Positions 36,301-47,342 of a stretch of 64,000 nt of DNA are shown in pieces; within the stretch, counting starts at the first letter, position 1; each line of letters starts with the position of its first letter. The stretch spans positions 13,928,220-13,992,219 of the forward strand of contig JAEMBT020000001.1 of the NCBI GenBank assembly GCA_018873245.2. Reading direction: 5' to 3'. This stretch comes from Archegozetes longisetosus. Lineage: Eukaryota; Arthropoda; Arachnida; Sarcoptiformes; Trhypochthoniidae. The notes under the pieces are model-generated. The model was not told where the DNA came from, searched no databases, and worked only from the letters and a program-made list of their open reading frames with translations. A program made the translations under genes and the position numbers.

Positions 36301-36784
36301 TAACTATGAATGAGAAAAACCTGATTAATTGATACTTATGAAAGTGTTTGGCTACGTGCCTTTCTAGGATCTCGACTTATCATTGTGTGCACCTCATCGC
36401 TTAGGCTTTTCTTCATTTCTCGCATTCATATGTCTTAAATCGTTTTCCGTTGTTTGCTTTTGCTGAAGACATTCATTTAAACTCAAACAATCAATCAAAC
36501 AGTATCCCATTACAAAATTTCAAAAGTCATTCTTCACAATAGCTTAATACAAACAAATTAAAAGATATTGTTGATCAAAGATAACAAATGGTCCTTCATA
36601 ATAATCATTGTGAGCACGCGCGAACTCAATGTTACATATAGGCTAAAAATGAAATTTCAATATAGGATAGCTTGTCGTCATATTTGATTGATGTGAACAA
36701 AAGGCTGGACTTGTAGACAATAGAACTGAATTTGCTCAAACAGAAGCAAAAATATTGAAAACAAGAGTAAAAATCATAACTGTA
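36301..36784. repeat. Inverted counterpart of 40.97-41.22 kb
   Basis: The stretch with AAACGATTTAAGACAT-like sequence (36400-36520, minus) matches 41090-41220, and 36655-36760 matches 41000-41100 inverted. No coding sequence was found. Confidence 0.6.
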
Positions 36785-37743
36785 ATCATATTGAAATAAA
36801 CATTCACCAATGCCTTCTCGGACTTGTGGAATGTTTAATGAGCAAATGGTGTTTTTTTCCTAAACATTTGAACATTGTTCGAAATATCGCTTCCATAATT
36901 TACAAAAATCACTCTTAAACTTGAAGATAACCAATAAGTGTGAATGATATTAATTCACCTTGAATTATATAATCCATAGATTACACAGCACACATGTTTT
37001 TGCTCGCTTCACACTTAGTTGTACGCAAATCAATTTTAAGTTTTACAAAACTTGGTACAATGTGAGAACATTATAAACCATTATAAAAAAATTAACACCT
37101 TCTCCGGGGTCAATTATCAACAGAGCCTAAAAGCCACTGTTTAAGTGCAAAGCCGTGACACAGTTTGCGACTAGAAGAGGGACAAATTCAAACCCTCGAA
37201 AATTTAGAGCAATATGTCTCGTCCCCTTAGAAAATATACATTTTAAGAATTTTTAGAAAAAAAATTTTATTTGTCCACTTCTTTGAGACAAGCTTTCATG
37301 TTATGACACGGCTTTGCACTTAAACAGTGGCTTTTAGGCTCTGTTGATAATTGACCCCGGAGAAGGTGTTAATTTTTTTATAATGGTTTATAATGTTCTC
37401 ACATTGTACCAAGTTTTGTAAAACTTAAAATTGATTTGCGTACAACTAAGTGTGAAGCGAAACAAAGCTCGTGTAAAACTTATGACGCTTTAGCTAAAAC
37501 ATGTGTGAGCTGTGTAATCTATGGATTATATAATTCAAGGTGAATTAATATCATTCACACTTATTGGTTATCTTCAAGTTTAAGAGTGATTTTTGTAAAT
37601 TATGGAAGCGATATTTCGAACAATGTTCAAATGTTTAGGAAAAATGTTGACACTGTAAGTGATTGAAAGTTTATAAAACACCATTTGCTCATTAAACATT
37701 CCACAAGTCCGAGAAGGCATTGGTGAATGTTTATTTCAATATG
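36785..37743. repeat. Large inverted repeat (palindrome) with 149-base spacer
   Basis: The left arm 36785-37157 is nearly the exact reverse complement of the right arm 37307-37743. The inner ends read TTTAAGTGCAAAGCCGTG and CACGGCTTTGCACTTAA. The right arm has two extra stretches (about 40 bases near 37465-37500 and about 30 near 37645-37670). The spacer has no open frame. It could fold into a long hairpin. It lies just outside the 3' flank of Rel copy 2. Confidence 0.85.
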
Positions 37744-39128
37744 ATAAACCAGAGTAAGTTCAATTTAACACTTTAATTACTTTGACAATATTATAAATAT
37801 TCATGTTCGAATGTGACTGACAAACAGAAACAGTTACCAATCGAAGTTTTCACACATTATCAGTTTTGATTGTTGCAATTGAAATCGTCACTACAAACTG
37901 CAACTACCACATTTTTCTTTTTCCTGATACGTATCTCCATTTTGCGTTTTAACTTCACTATTGCCTTACTATTTGTCAATCCATGAGTTTCTCCTCAATA
38001 TCACAAACTGTGAAGTCAGTCACGCATTCAAAGTAGTCACTAAAACAGCCAAAGTTGTCAGTAATGGCAAAAACACAATTTACATTACATGCGAATTTAG
38101 TCTGTGCCTCAACAACGCTATGGGCTCACTAGTCTGTCAATGATTAAAATTCATAAGTAGTATTTAAAGAACAGTGTCGCACAACTTCTTAATAGAAAAT
38201 AGTTGTATCTCATATGCAAACGATGTTTCTAAAGGTCATTTCTCAGAATAGGGCCCAAATTTGACAAATGTTCGAATAATTAACGTACAGTGTGAGCTCA
38301 AATGTGAATCAAAAAGAAGTAGTAAGCTTCTAAATACGATAATGAACACAATTTCCTGTAAAATAGCAATTCATTCGTATATTTTCTCATATTATCAGTG
38401 GTGGGATTAACAACTCTTCCCCAACAATTCCCCAAACACCTAATGTTATGCTGATGTTACATTTTAACCGATATTTAGTTAAGGCACACAAATCTTATTC
38501 AATACTGTATTGTTGTCGAAAACTTAGGTATACTATGCTATAATTCAGGTAATATAGACACGAATCACTCAAAACTCATTGATCACAATGTATAATATGG
38601 CCAATGAAATCACTTAACTTGAGGGTTTTACTGAAATACGAATACTTTTTCGATTACTATCTGACTGTAGTTGAGGTGCGAAAGAACGCGTCATACGATC
38701 ATTACTATCGCTCTATAATTTCTTATTATGATTATTACCGTTGATCAATTGAAAGCAATTGTTTTTATTCAAGTGTTTTACGACAAAGTACTGCGATCTG
38801 CAATTGCTGTTAATGAAACAGTGTCGATAGTACTGCAGTTTCAATACATGCAAATTTCGTTTTTAGACCAATACAATACAAAAACTAAAGTTTTATGTTT
38901 TGAAACAAAGTGCCATTTCGGCTGTTTCATTAATAGCATTGCAGATCACAGTACGACAAAATACAGAATAATATTTACTTTGAAATAGTTTCAAAATTGA
39001 ATAAAACCAAATAAAAGAGAATAACGAATATATATGCGAGCGATCCAACAATTCGAGTAACAAAAGTTTGTAATTCAATAAAACACTTAAGTGCATAGAA
39101 AATGCATGTGCGAATTATCTGAAGACCA
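37744..39128 (-). repeat. Rel copy 2 downstream block
   Basis: It matches the downstream block of copy 1 (25.9-28.97 kb). An example is the shared TTACTATTTGTCAATCCATGA at about 26206 and 37964. It lacks the 1.26-kb insertion seen there. No gene was recognised; the short frames on both strands are not conserved. Confidence 0.6.
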
Positions 39129-40630
39129 TTACGGAATGCACATATTGCCAGAAATGTCGAGTAGTTTTGTGTCTTCACCAGAAGCAGCAGTCACATAATC
39201 CATAGACTCAGAAACTCTGTTCTCATTCATAGAGTACTGAATAGGAATATCATTAGTCCAATACTGATCATTAAGGCTGCAGTCGACCAATGAATTGTCT
39301 CCAACCGTATTGAAGTGATTTTGTTCAACAGTACCAATATCAAAACCAATGAAGTCATTGGTTTGTTACCATTGTTCGTGTGCTTGATGAGAATGTGAAT
39401 GCTGTGTCACTAGTGTAGGAAGAATACACTCTGGTTGTGGGTTTGAGATTGTGGTTCTCGGAACCAACTCTTGTTCAAGAATGGAACGAGTGATCGGTAC
39501 TGAATGCATTGTGTTGTCAAATGCCTTTGAGACAGTCGTATGTTGACTTTTGGTTGAGCTCGAGTGACGATTAGGAATAGCGCTGAGTGTTTCATGTGGA
39601 GGATTGAGTTGTGCTTTGGGCAACAGTTGGAATATTAATGATTCAGATGTGTTACCATCTGATGGTCTCTTGAGCTGCACATTCACAGTAATCGGTTGTT
39701 GAATATTCGACTCGCGATACTTTGGTGTACGAAAAGTGATTGCAAAGTTTTTGTGAATGTCGCTGATGTTGGAAAAGTATTTTTAAACAAAAGCGTTCTA
39801 TAAGATTGAAATCTACAGTCTATTGAACATACTTTGATTTGAACTCAGCGAACGCCTCCCAATAGAGCTGATCATTACGTTTCTCATAGAATCTGATCTG
39901 AATGTCATCTTTCATGACCCGATTGCACAGAAGCATTACTTCGGTTCCACCACAAACTGGTGCCGAATTATGAAACAGTTTGAAGATTGAAAGCTCAGAT
40001 ATCGATTTCTTGTCATAAACTGGATCGGAAACCACTGGATTCAACGGAATGGCGAATTGTCCAGTGTTGGGGCCTTCGAGGAAAACTTGAAAACAGAGCC
40101 GAACCACAGACAAATCTATGGTTTTCAAGGCTTGAAACTTGTACCCAAAACCAGTAGCGAACGGATCGATTTGTAGCGATTCTCTCTGTTTAAGTCTTTC
40201 TCGAGTGTCCTTTCGTTTAGCGCACAGTATTCCGAGATTTTTGAATCTGCAGATCATGTCGTTGAACATCATGACACAAATGCCATCTTTACAGTATTGT
40301 CTTCCGACTAAATTATGAGGGTGTGGACGATGGGGCATGTCTAACATACAAGATAAATAATAGTTGGCATGAAAACTGATTTTATAGGTGAATGCAAGAA
40401 CGCGAAAGTGAAAATTGTTATTATTAAATTAGTTACTCATCTGGTTGTTTCAATTCTATTTGATAATTACTTTTTGTAACACACGACACAATCACTTTAG
40501 CTCTTCCTTCATAGTTGAAAATCTTGATTGTGGGATATGTAGTGTTAATTTGGGTGGCCATCGAACCAGGAATAGGACCAGAGACTCTTCCCTCACACTC
40601 GTATCTGAACCTAACACCACATCTTATCTA
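39129..40630 (-). pseudogene. Rel/NF-kB (Dorsal-Dif-like) copy 2, 5' truncated with premature stop
   Basis: The remaining part of exon 1 (about 40625-40471) starts at CGVRFRYECEGRVSGPIPG; the preceding residues found in copy 3 are replaced by unrelated DNA. Exon 2 is 40340-39833 (508 nt; HRPHPHNLVGRQYCKDGIC, PVVSDPVYDKK, IQIRFYEKRNDQ). Exon 3 begins at 39762 (IPT end, VQLKRPSDGNTSES) and meets a TAA after HEQW at 39366. Beyond that stop the old frame continues to DISGNMCIP and a stop at 39129. Splice sites are kept (donor GTATGT, acceptor CATCAG). No basic nuclear-localisation cluster is present after the RHD. Probably not functional unless another 5' exon is used. Confidence 0.85.
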
Positions 40631-41457
40631 TTTTTCGAGATCGCACCAAAGAGACAGATTAATAAGAAATAAAGAAACAATTTTCGGCAAAAATGTGTCT
40701 CTTTAGCGGTGGAGCGAACAATCGTCGTTTTCTAAAGTGATCTTTCATGTCAAATCTAAACATTTGGACACGTTGTGACCTCAACGCGTTTTATGTCGAA
40801 ACAAGGAAATGAATGCATGTTTATATAGGCTTAGGTCTTATGATCACTTTTACATATAAACCCACAGAAAACACATCTATTGGTTGTCGTTACGTAGCTT
40901 AAGGTGCACTCTGCTCGAACTGATTACCGCTTTTGTGAACATCTGACCACTTTTCAATGCCAACTACTATTACAGTTACCATTGTTACTTTTGTTTCCAA
41001 TATTTTTGCTTCTGTTTGAGCAAATTCAGTTCTATTGTCTATAAGTCCAGCCTTTTGTTCACATCAATCAAATATGACGACAAGCTATCCTATATTGAAT
41101 GACTTTTGAAATTTTGTAATAGGATACTGTTTGATTGATTGTTTGAGTTTAAATGAATGTCTTCAGCAAAAGCAAACAACGGAAAACGATTTAAGACATG
41201 AATGCGAGAAATGAAGAAAAGCTAGGACTGTAGCGAATTACTAATTACTAATAACGATTACAATTCGAAAAGCGAGGAACTACGATTGTAGTTCTTATCC
41301 ATTAAGAGGAGCTTATTCAACCAAAGAAAAGAATTGAACTCATTTGCGATTAATTCTCATTATATTAAACATAAAATTTTCATATTAGATTAGCTCTAAT
41401 ATCGATAAAGATTTTTGATTGAAAGTCGAAATTAATTTAAGCCTAGATATGTTTGCT
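40631..41457. other. Former upstream region of Rel copy 2
   Basis: Parts are related to the upstream region of copies 1 and 3 (for example 40800-40960 against 33060-33240), and parts are the inverted counterpart of 35.5-36.7 kb. No gene was seen. Confidence 0.5.
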
Positions 41458-42679
41458 TAGTGATGCACACACTCAACGCTCACTCTCGCGCTCGGTCGGA
41501 AGTTGGCGCTCGGTGCTCACGCTAACGCTCGGGGAAAACTCTCTCACTTTTTCGATGCACTCGGGCGCCGAGCGTCAAGTAAGCAAAGTTCATGAATCGA
41601 AAGGCCTTTTCTACACGAAATTAGTTTGTTTCATTTAAGTTGTAACTTTATCTGTATATAAATTTCACAAATATCATACTCACTGATTGAAAACCATTCA
41701 AACAAATACTTTAGTTCATAAGCTCATGTTATATAAATCAAATTTATATATCGAAAATATGCAAACACATTTAGCTTCGGACTCAAAAAGATTCTGTCTA
41801 AATTGTTTAAAACGAAGTAATTCACAAATTTTTATGTAAAAGTTTATATTTAATAAAAACTAACTTTTTTATTAGAACAATATCTATACTGTATTTCTTA
41901 TATGGAAAGTACGTACTAGGGCTGGGCCGGTGCCCGAAAAATAGTTATCCATTACTTCACCAAAAGTAGTTAGTAGTAATGACTACCTTCCTGATTATGA
42001 TTATATTAATGAGTATCGTTCACTGACGGGTAGTCATGGGTATTTTCAGGTAGTCACGGGTTTCAAAATGACTTACAACTCATTGAATGTTAGTATTTAT
42101 TTATTGAGTTTTATTCAATAGAAAATATAAGAGACGGTTTAATAAATAAAGTTTGTAAAATACTTGACAAGTTTCATTAATGAAATATTATAAATCAGAT
42201 TTTTAAGGATTCTAAGAAGTAATTGGTAAGATTTATGAAGAGAATAGTAATTACTAATTGTGAAATTTTTAATAATGAGTTTCACTATCTCCCGAGTTTA
42301 AATTTTCAATTGACGTTATCTTTATTGATAAGAAAATTAGTTTGCCGTATTCATCATTGGGACTTATACGATAATGATGATAAAAAATTGACATAAGTAG
42401 TCGTGACTACTCGTGATTACTTATGAGTAACCGCGAATGAATGAGTAATGATTAATGAGTGACTACAGGGTATTTTATGAAGTTGGTAGTCAGAAGTGGA
42501 GTAGTCAGTAGTTATCTGAATACTAGCCGACTACTCATGGTAGTCGGCATAGCCCTAATACGTGCTAAGACTTGACGCTCAACGCTCGGCACTCGGGGGT
42601 AAGACGCTCGGCAAAATTAGAACGCTCGATGTTCGCTCTCGTTACCGAGCGCTAAACGCTCGAGCGTTGAGCATCACTG
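41458..42679. mobile_element. Outer hAT-like element rich in ACGCTCG repeats, 1222 bp
   Basis: The left end TAGTGATGCACACACTCAAC and the inverted right end CAGTGATGCTCAACGCTCGA are related. The flanks TGTTTGCT (41450-41457) and TGTTTGCC (42680-42687) match at 7 of 8. The unoccupied site is the inverted copy at about 35630. Subterminal zones of about 130 bases at each end consist of repeats around CGCTCG/CGAGCG, a striking GC-rich island. A second element is nested inside. No transposase was seen. Confidence 0.8.
41917..42557. mobile_element. Nested hAT-like MITE, 641 bp
   Basis: The left end TAGGGCTGGGCCGGTGCCCG and the inverted right end TAGGGCTATGCCGACTACCA share the first seven bases and more. 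The flanks GTACGTAC and ATACGTGC match at 6 of 8. The interior is full of variants of GTAGTCATGAGTA and its inverse, so the element could fold on itself. It sits inside the ACGCTCG element. Confidence 0.75.
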
Positions 42680-42687
42680 TGTTTGCC

Positions 42688-43300
42688 CTTACTTTGAGTC
42701 TATGTAATGAACTAAATATTCGAATAAATGCAAATTTCATCAGATTCAACACTGAAATAAGTCTTAAATAAATTAAACTGATTGAAAATGTTAGTTATAA
42801 ACCTTAATAAGCGTTATGTCAACTTATGTAAATCAAATTGACTTGAAATGGCTTCGATCCAAAAGTATGTCAGTAGATAAAGTGTCTTATCTAACTGTAA
42901 GTTTGATCACTCAATACTTTATGTAGTCGATTCTCGTAGTCGCTACATTTCTTTGGCGGCGATATGTTGACTATATATCTCCAGTTTTAACCATTTCCGA
43001 TACGAAGTATATATCCCATCCCACCGTGTGACGAAAGACTCACTGTTACAACGAGTCACTGTAACAGGAATCGAATGAGTCTCGCGAAGGGGAGTTAGGT
43101 GAGCGAAAATGAATGAATTATTGTGATAAAACTATGGAAATCCAAAATAACTCCGTAAACACTATAACTTTTATATTCCGAGTCGTAAGAATTTTAAACT
43201 TCGCACTTGTTATCTACTAATTTGGGAATATTCTTTAGTTATGTGATTTTGTTTTTATATATATTTTAAAATGTCGACATAGAGCACTTAGGAAGAGATT
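42688..43300. other. No recognisable gene
   Basis: The first 80 bases continue the inverted match to 35.5 kb. The remainder has no motif I can name; short inverted words such as CACTGTTACAACGAGTCACTGTAAC (split around 43040-43070) occur. Confidence 0.35.
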
Positions 43301-43500
43301 TTCATCGTAAAAGAATATTATTTGAATGAATTGAGCATAGTTACCCTGCAAAGAAAGTTTAGATCTGAGTTTAAGTCACCTAGCATTCCTGATTCAAAAA
43401 AATTGCATACATTATTGCAAAATTTGAAGCAGATAACTCTGTTGCTGATGATAGAGCAGGTAATGTTAAGCGGCTATCAACTGCAATAATTTTGTAGTTC
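43301..43500 (+). pseudogene. Transposase helix-turn-helix remnant (Tc1/mariner-like leader domain)
   Basis: One frame reads FIVKEYYLNELSIVTLQRKF and SPSIPDSKKLHTLL. After a 1-nt shift it continues AKFEADNSVADDRAGNVKR. The layout (Y-x-x-x-S-x-x-x-x-x-R-K-F ... K-F-E-x-x-x-S-V-x-D-x-x-G) is that of the N-terminal helix-turn-helix found ahead of many arthropod mariner-type transposases. No catalytic domain follows. Confidence 0.6.
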
Positions 43501-43979
43501 GCTTGCGTCGCGAAAATTCAGTGAAAGGAGAACATATCCTGCATATTGTATCATAATCTCATATAATGTATATAGTTCTTTTTACAGAGTCATTTATTTG
43601 ACCTCCTGTGTTTCTCATAATTGAAAGTGAGAACAGAGTAAGAAAGCTGAAAAATAAATGTTCAAAAAATTGTTCTACAATTTAACAAAAGTAAACAGAT
43701 TATAAAAAATTGAGAGCTCTTAATTATTTCGCATTATCCTCCGACTGATGAAAGGCAAGGCCCTCCTTAGATGCAAATAATTGTTCATAAAATCCTTGCT
43801 GGTCACTATTTCTGAGTGAGAAAACTGTAACTTTAGTTCACACACTAAATACATTTTGGCATTGAATATGAAAATAGGTATTAATTGTTTGCTCAAAAAC
43901 ACGAAATTTCTCTATTGTTGTGCAAAATGAACACACTAAAGGCATAATTAGTTGCCTATAGCCAATGGCTATTTCACAG

Positions 43980-44940
43980 TTATCTCGTGTACCGAATCCA
44001 TACTTTCAGGGATACTTATAAAGTTTAGTAGTTTCACTGAATCATTAGCTTAGACCTTCGTTCTCGGGATAACAGTTCTTCCCCGAAAATTGTCTAATCG
44101 CCTGATGTTACATTTAATTCATGTCTAGTTAGGGCTTACGGGTTTTATAATTTTTTTGATTGAGAACCGGTTTTTTTCACGAAGATATATTTTTTAGGTT
44201 CATTCATGTTGTTAAATGGTAAATAAACTATTCATTCGAAAGATATTCAATAATTTCAAATATATTATTTTTGATGGCTTTATATAGTTCTATTTTTTGC
44301 TGTATTTTGCAGCTTCAACCAAGCCTTCACTTTAATGGTATATTATATGAACTCATTACGTGACTTGAAAAAGTTTTGTTTTGTGCAAATCTCGGTTTTA
44401 ACAGAGCGAACACTAAAACTATTTATTTTATAAGACCATGGATTATTACTTTAACAAATTCAAACCGTCATGTAATGATATATTAAATGTTCAAAGCTTC
44501 TAAGGAGTGAAAGTCTGAGAAAACGTCTCTGGTTATATGTCAACTCCGGAGACTAGAGAAAAGACCTTAAAACCGGAGATATAACACCGGTATTAAGGCA
44601 TCCAAATCTGATTAAACACTTGATTATTGTTGAAAACTTTCTTGCAGTATCCTATAACTCACATAAGGTAGACATGAATGATTCAGGAAGTCATTGATTA
44701 ATATGTGCAATTTTCAAAATAGAATGATTTAATACCAAGGCTTTTATTGAAATACAAACAATTTTTTTATTACCACCTGATTGTAGTTTAGGTTCGACAG
44801 AATGCATCATATGATTATTACGTCCGTTATATTATGTACTTACCATCATTGTTACTATTGATGAAATGAAAACAATTGCATTCTTTTAACGATATTTTTC
44901 ATGGTAAAGTACAGTTGCCATCAAATAGTTTTGCTTTAAT
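43980..44940 (-). repeat. Orphan Rel downstream block with an internal insertion
   Basis: 43980-44135 plus 44592-44895 match the Rel downstream blocks at 27.0-27.4, 38.4-38.75, 51.5-51.9, 33.95-34.3 and 55.6-55.9 kb. Unlike the others, no Rel exons adjoin it. It may mark a further, lost Rel copy. Confidence 0.6.
44136..44591. mobile_element. Candidate hAT-like insertion, 456 bp
   Basis: The sequence is absent from the five related blocks at the same position. The flanks GTTAGGGC (44128-44135) and ATTAAGGC (44592-44599) match at 6 of 8. The ends TTACGGGTTTTATAA and, inverted, ACCGGTGTTATA are weakly alike. Coding capacity was not seen. Confidence 0.45.
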
Positions 44941-44949
44941 CTCTGATGC

Positions 44950-46249
44950 GTAGAGATGAAAGTTAGGGACAGCATAAAAATTGAATAATCTTAGTCAGAG
45001 GACAATGGTTTAAGTGTTAACTCAAATTTTGAGAATAAGAATCTACACTTGACTCACGACTGATAATTATAATTGATATTTACTGACTCATATTGTAAAT
45101 AGATTATACTAAAAAAAGATACAAATTTAAACTAATAAAACATTGGAATCGAGTCGGGAAACAAGATAACAATCAATATTCTGTCGGCTTCAAGATTTAT
45201 TGACATGACTTAAATGAATTTATCAATTAACTATAAACAGGTGCGATAATTAAGATTTTACGTCGTGCTGAAACATACTTTTGAACTTTTTTGAACCTTA
45301 CTGACTCAAAAAGTGCATCAAATCATTTGATTATCAGTGATTATTGGGTCGTTGGCTACTCGTTTAAAATCAAATGATTCATATTTTAAGTTTAATGGTA
45401 ACTCAATGAGTGAGCAAGCCCTTAAAAGTTTGCTCTTCACGCATCAGTTTGGGATTAACAAAAGTACAACTATTTGGTGGTAGCTGTACAGTCGGTCGAA
45501 AAAAGTTATGCGTAGATCCCGGATTAATCTCTGATGCGTTTGGATAAGATAAGAGGGACGAGATATAAATTGAAACTATAAGTTTATGGCGTCAAATTAT
45601 GGCATTACTCAGGAATTAAAAAGCATATGAGTAATAATGTTATTCGTAGCTGAAGTCAATTTATTTGATGATCATACTCTTCTGCATCTTTTAGTGATGA
45701 AAAATACATAAATTTTATCTGTCGACGGTACATACAGTGATGCTCAGAGAAGTTAATCATGCCCCGGAAAAAATACTTTCGTGCAAAACTTCTAAGCTTT
45801 TATTTTAAAACAATGGAGAATGCACAGTTCAGTCGACTCATAAAAGTTGTGTATTTATCTATCCTAAAAAGATGCAGAAGAGCTGATAAACTTTAAGATG
45901 AGACAACTCGTTGAGATTTGAGTTAATTATATTGAGATTAATCAATTAATGCATTCTTAATGAATTTTGAGTCATGATAATGAAAATATTCGACAAACTA
46001 TTAGTCGAAAAATTTTCAACAATTGAAAATAACACGTTTTTATTATTTTTTGAAAGTACTATCAATTCGATTTAAAAATACCAGTAATTGTCAAATACTA
46101 TACTAAAACCATATGAAGGAGTCATAATTTGATATTTCATTGAGATTATTTGATAGGTCTGATCAGTATTTTGGTTCTGAGTGATTGTTACTACGAATAT
46201 TAAATTGATTTTGCTATAAATGACACTATGATACTGATTATGTTCATCA
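44950..46249. other. No gene; contains a short dispersed repeat
   Basis: Bases 45735-45830 (CAGTGATGCTCAGAGAAGTT onward) are shared with 62815-62905. The start resembles the terminus of the ACGCTCG hAT element, so this could be one end of a further element. The remainder is unassigned AT-rich DNA. Confidence 0.4.
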
Positions 46250-47342
46250 AGGACTAACTTATAACTATTTAAATTTATGTCTTGTCCATTTTATCTTATC
46301 AAATGTATCAGGAATAATCCAGGATCAATGCATAACTTTTATAAGTCGACTATGCATGACAGTGAAGTTTTCTAAGTAAAAAATTGTGTCTTTTTACATA
46401 ACACACAATAGATTCACCATATGGACAAAAATTCAATTATCTGTAACTGTTATGAAGATAATTGAGTACTTCGTTACCTAAATATCCAAAGTTGGACTTG
46501 AAACGAAATAGTTGAGCCTTTAAACTTTTTAATTGAAAAGTAAAATGGATTTAAATATAGTTTACGGAATCAAACGTAATCGGGCGTTATGACTTTTCTC
46601 AAATAATTTGATTCGACATTGAAAATAGCATGATCGACTGTTAATTTTTATGTTTGCTGACTTTAAAGTACCGAATTTTTGCGATCATAGTTCTGCAGCT
46701 ATATAAGAAAAATGTTTAATTATTGAAAGTTAATCCCTATACGAAATTCTGAAGCGACAAACGATTTTAGAGATTATTAGCTGTTCATAACAGATAGGCA
46801 ATACTTGAATTGAGCAAAATCAATCTTGAGGAGAAAGGACAGGTCCTTTCTAGAAAATCATTTGACTAATGTTGTTAAAGTAATTTTGTTTTGAACTTAT
46901 AAATGAATTGATACGAATAATGTTCTGATACTTAAAATCCGATTCTATTAGTAAAAGATTTAAAATTTGAAAATCAGTTCAATTCTAGTTAAATTAAGGT
47001 TAAAGTTTAATAACTTTAATAGCTTAAGGATGATAACCTTTACATTTATATGTTCGAAATAGAGTAATTTAACAACACTAGTCAAATTTATAGAAAGAAA
47101 TTACACTATTCATTCAAAAAAGCCATCTTTGATATAGGTATTGCCAAAGCTTCGTTATGAATGTATTTGACAAACAGATTTAAAAATGAATTTTTGATAT
47201 ACATAATTATAGTGATTTTGTTCTTGTGTTATTGTGGCTTCATTTCAATAGATTTTTGATAAAGTGAAACAAATTATTAATTAGACGCGAGACAATTTTC
47301 CACCTTGAATACAATTACTCAACAAATCATGCTTAAAAGAAA
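46250..47342 (+). repeat. Outer extension of the left arm, matching 4.85-6.17 kb of block X only
   Basis: This part is similar to block X but has no counterpart in the right palindrome arm, which diverges at about 60302. It therefore defines the outer breakpoint of the inverted duplication. Confidence 0.65.

Noticed and set aside
40445-40706. Plus-strand frames over Rel copy 2 exon 1
   Set aside because: They are antisense to the conserved Rel homology domain and have no motif of their own.
41453-42700. CGCTCG-rich stretches as a CpG-island promoter or gene
   Set aside because: They coincide with the ends of a transposon with target duplication; the open frames there are by-products of the repeats.
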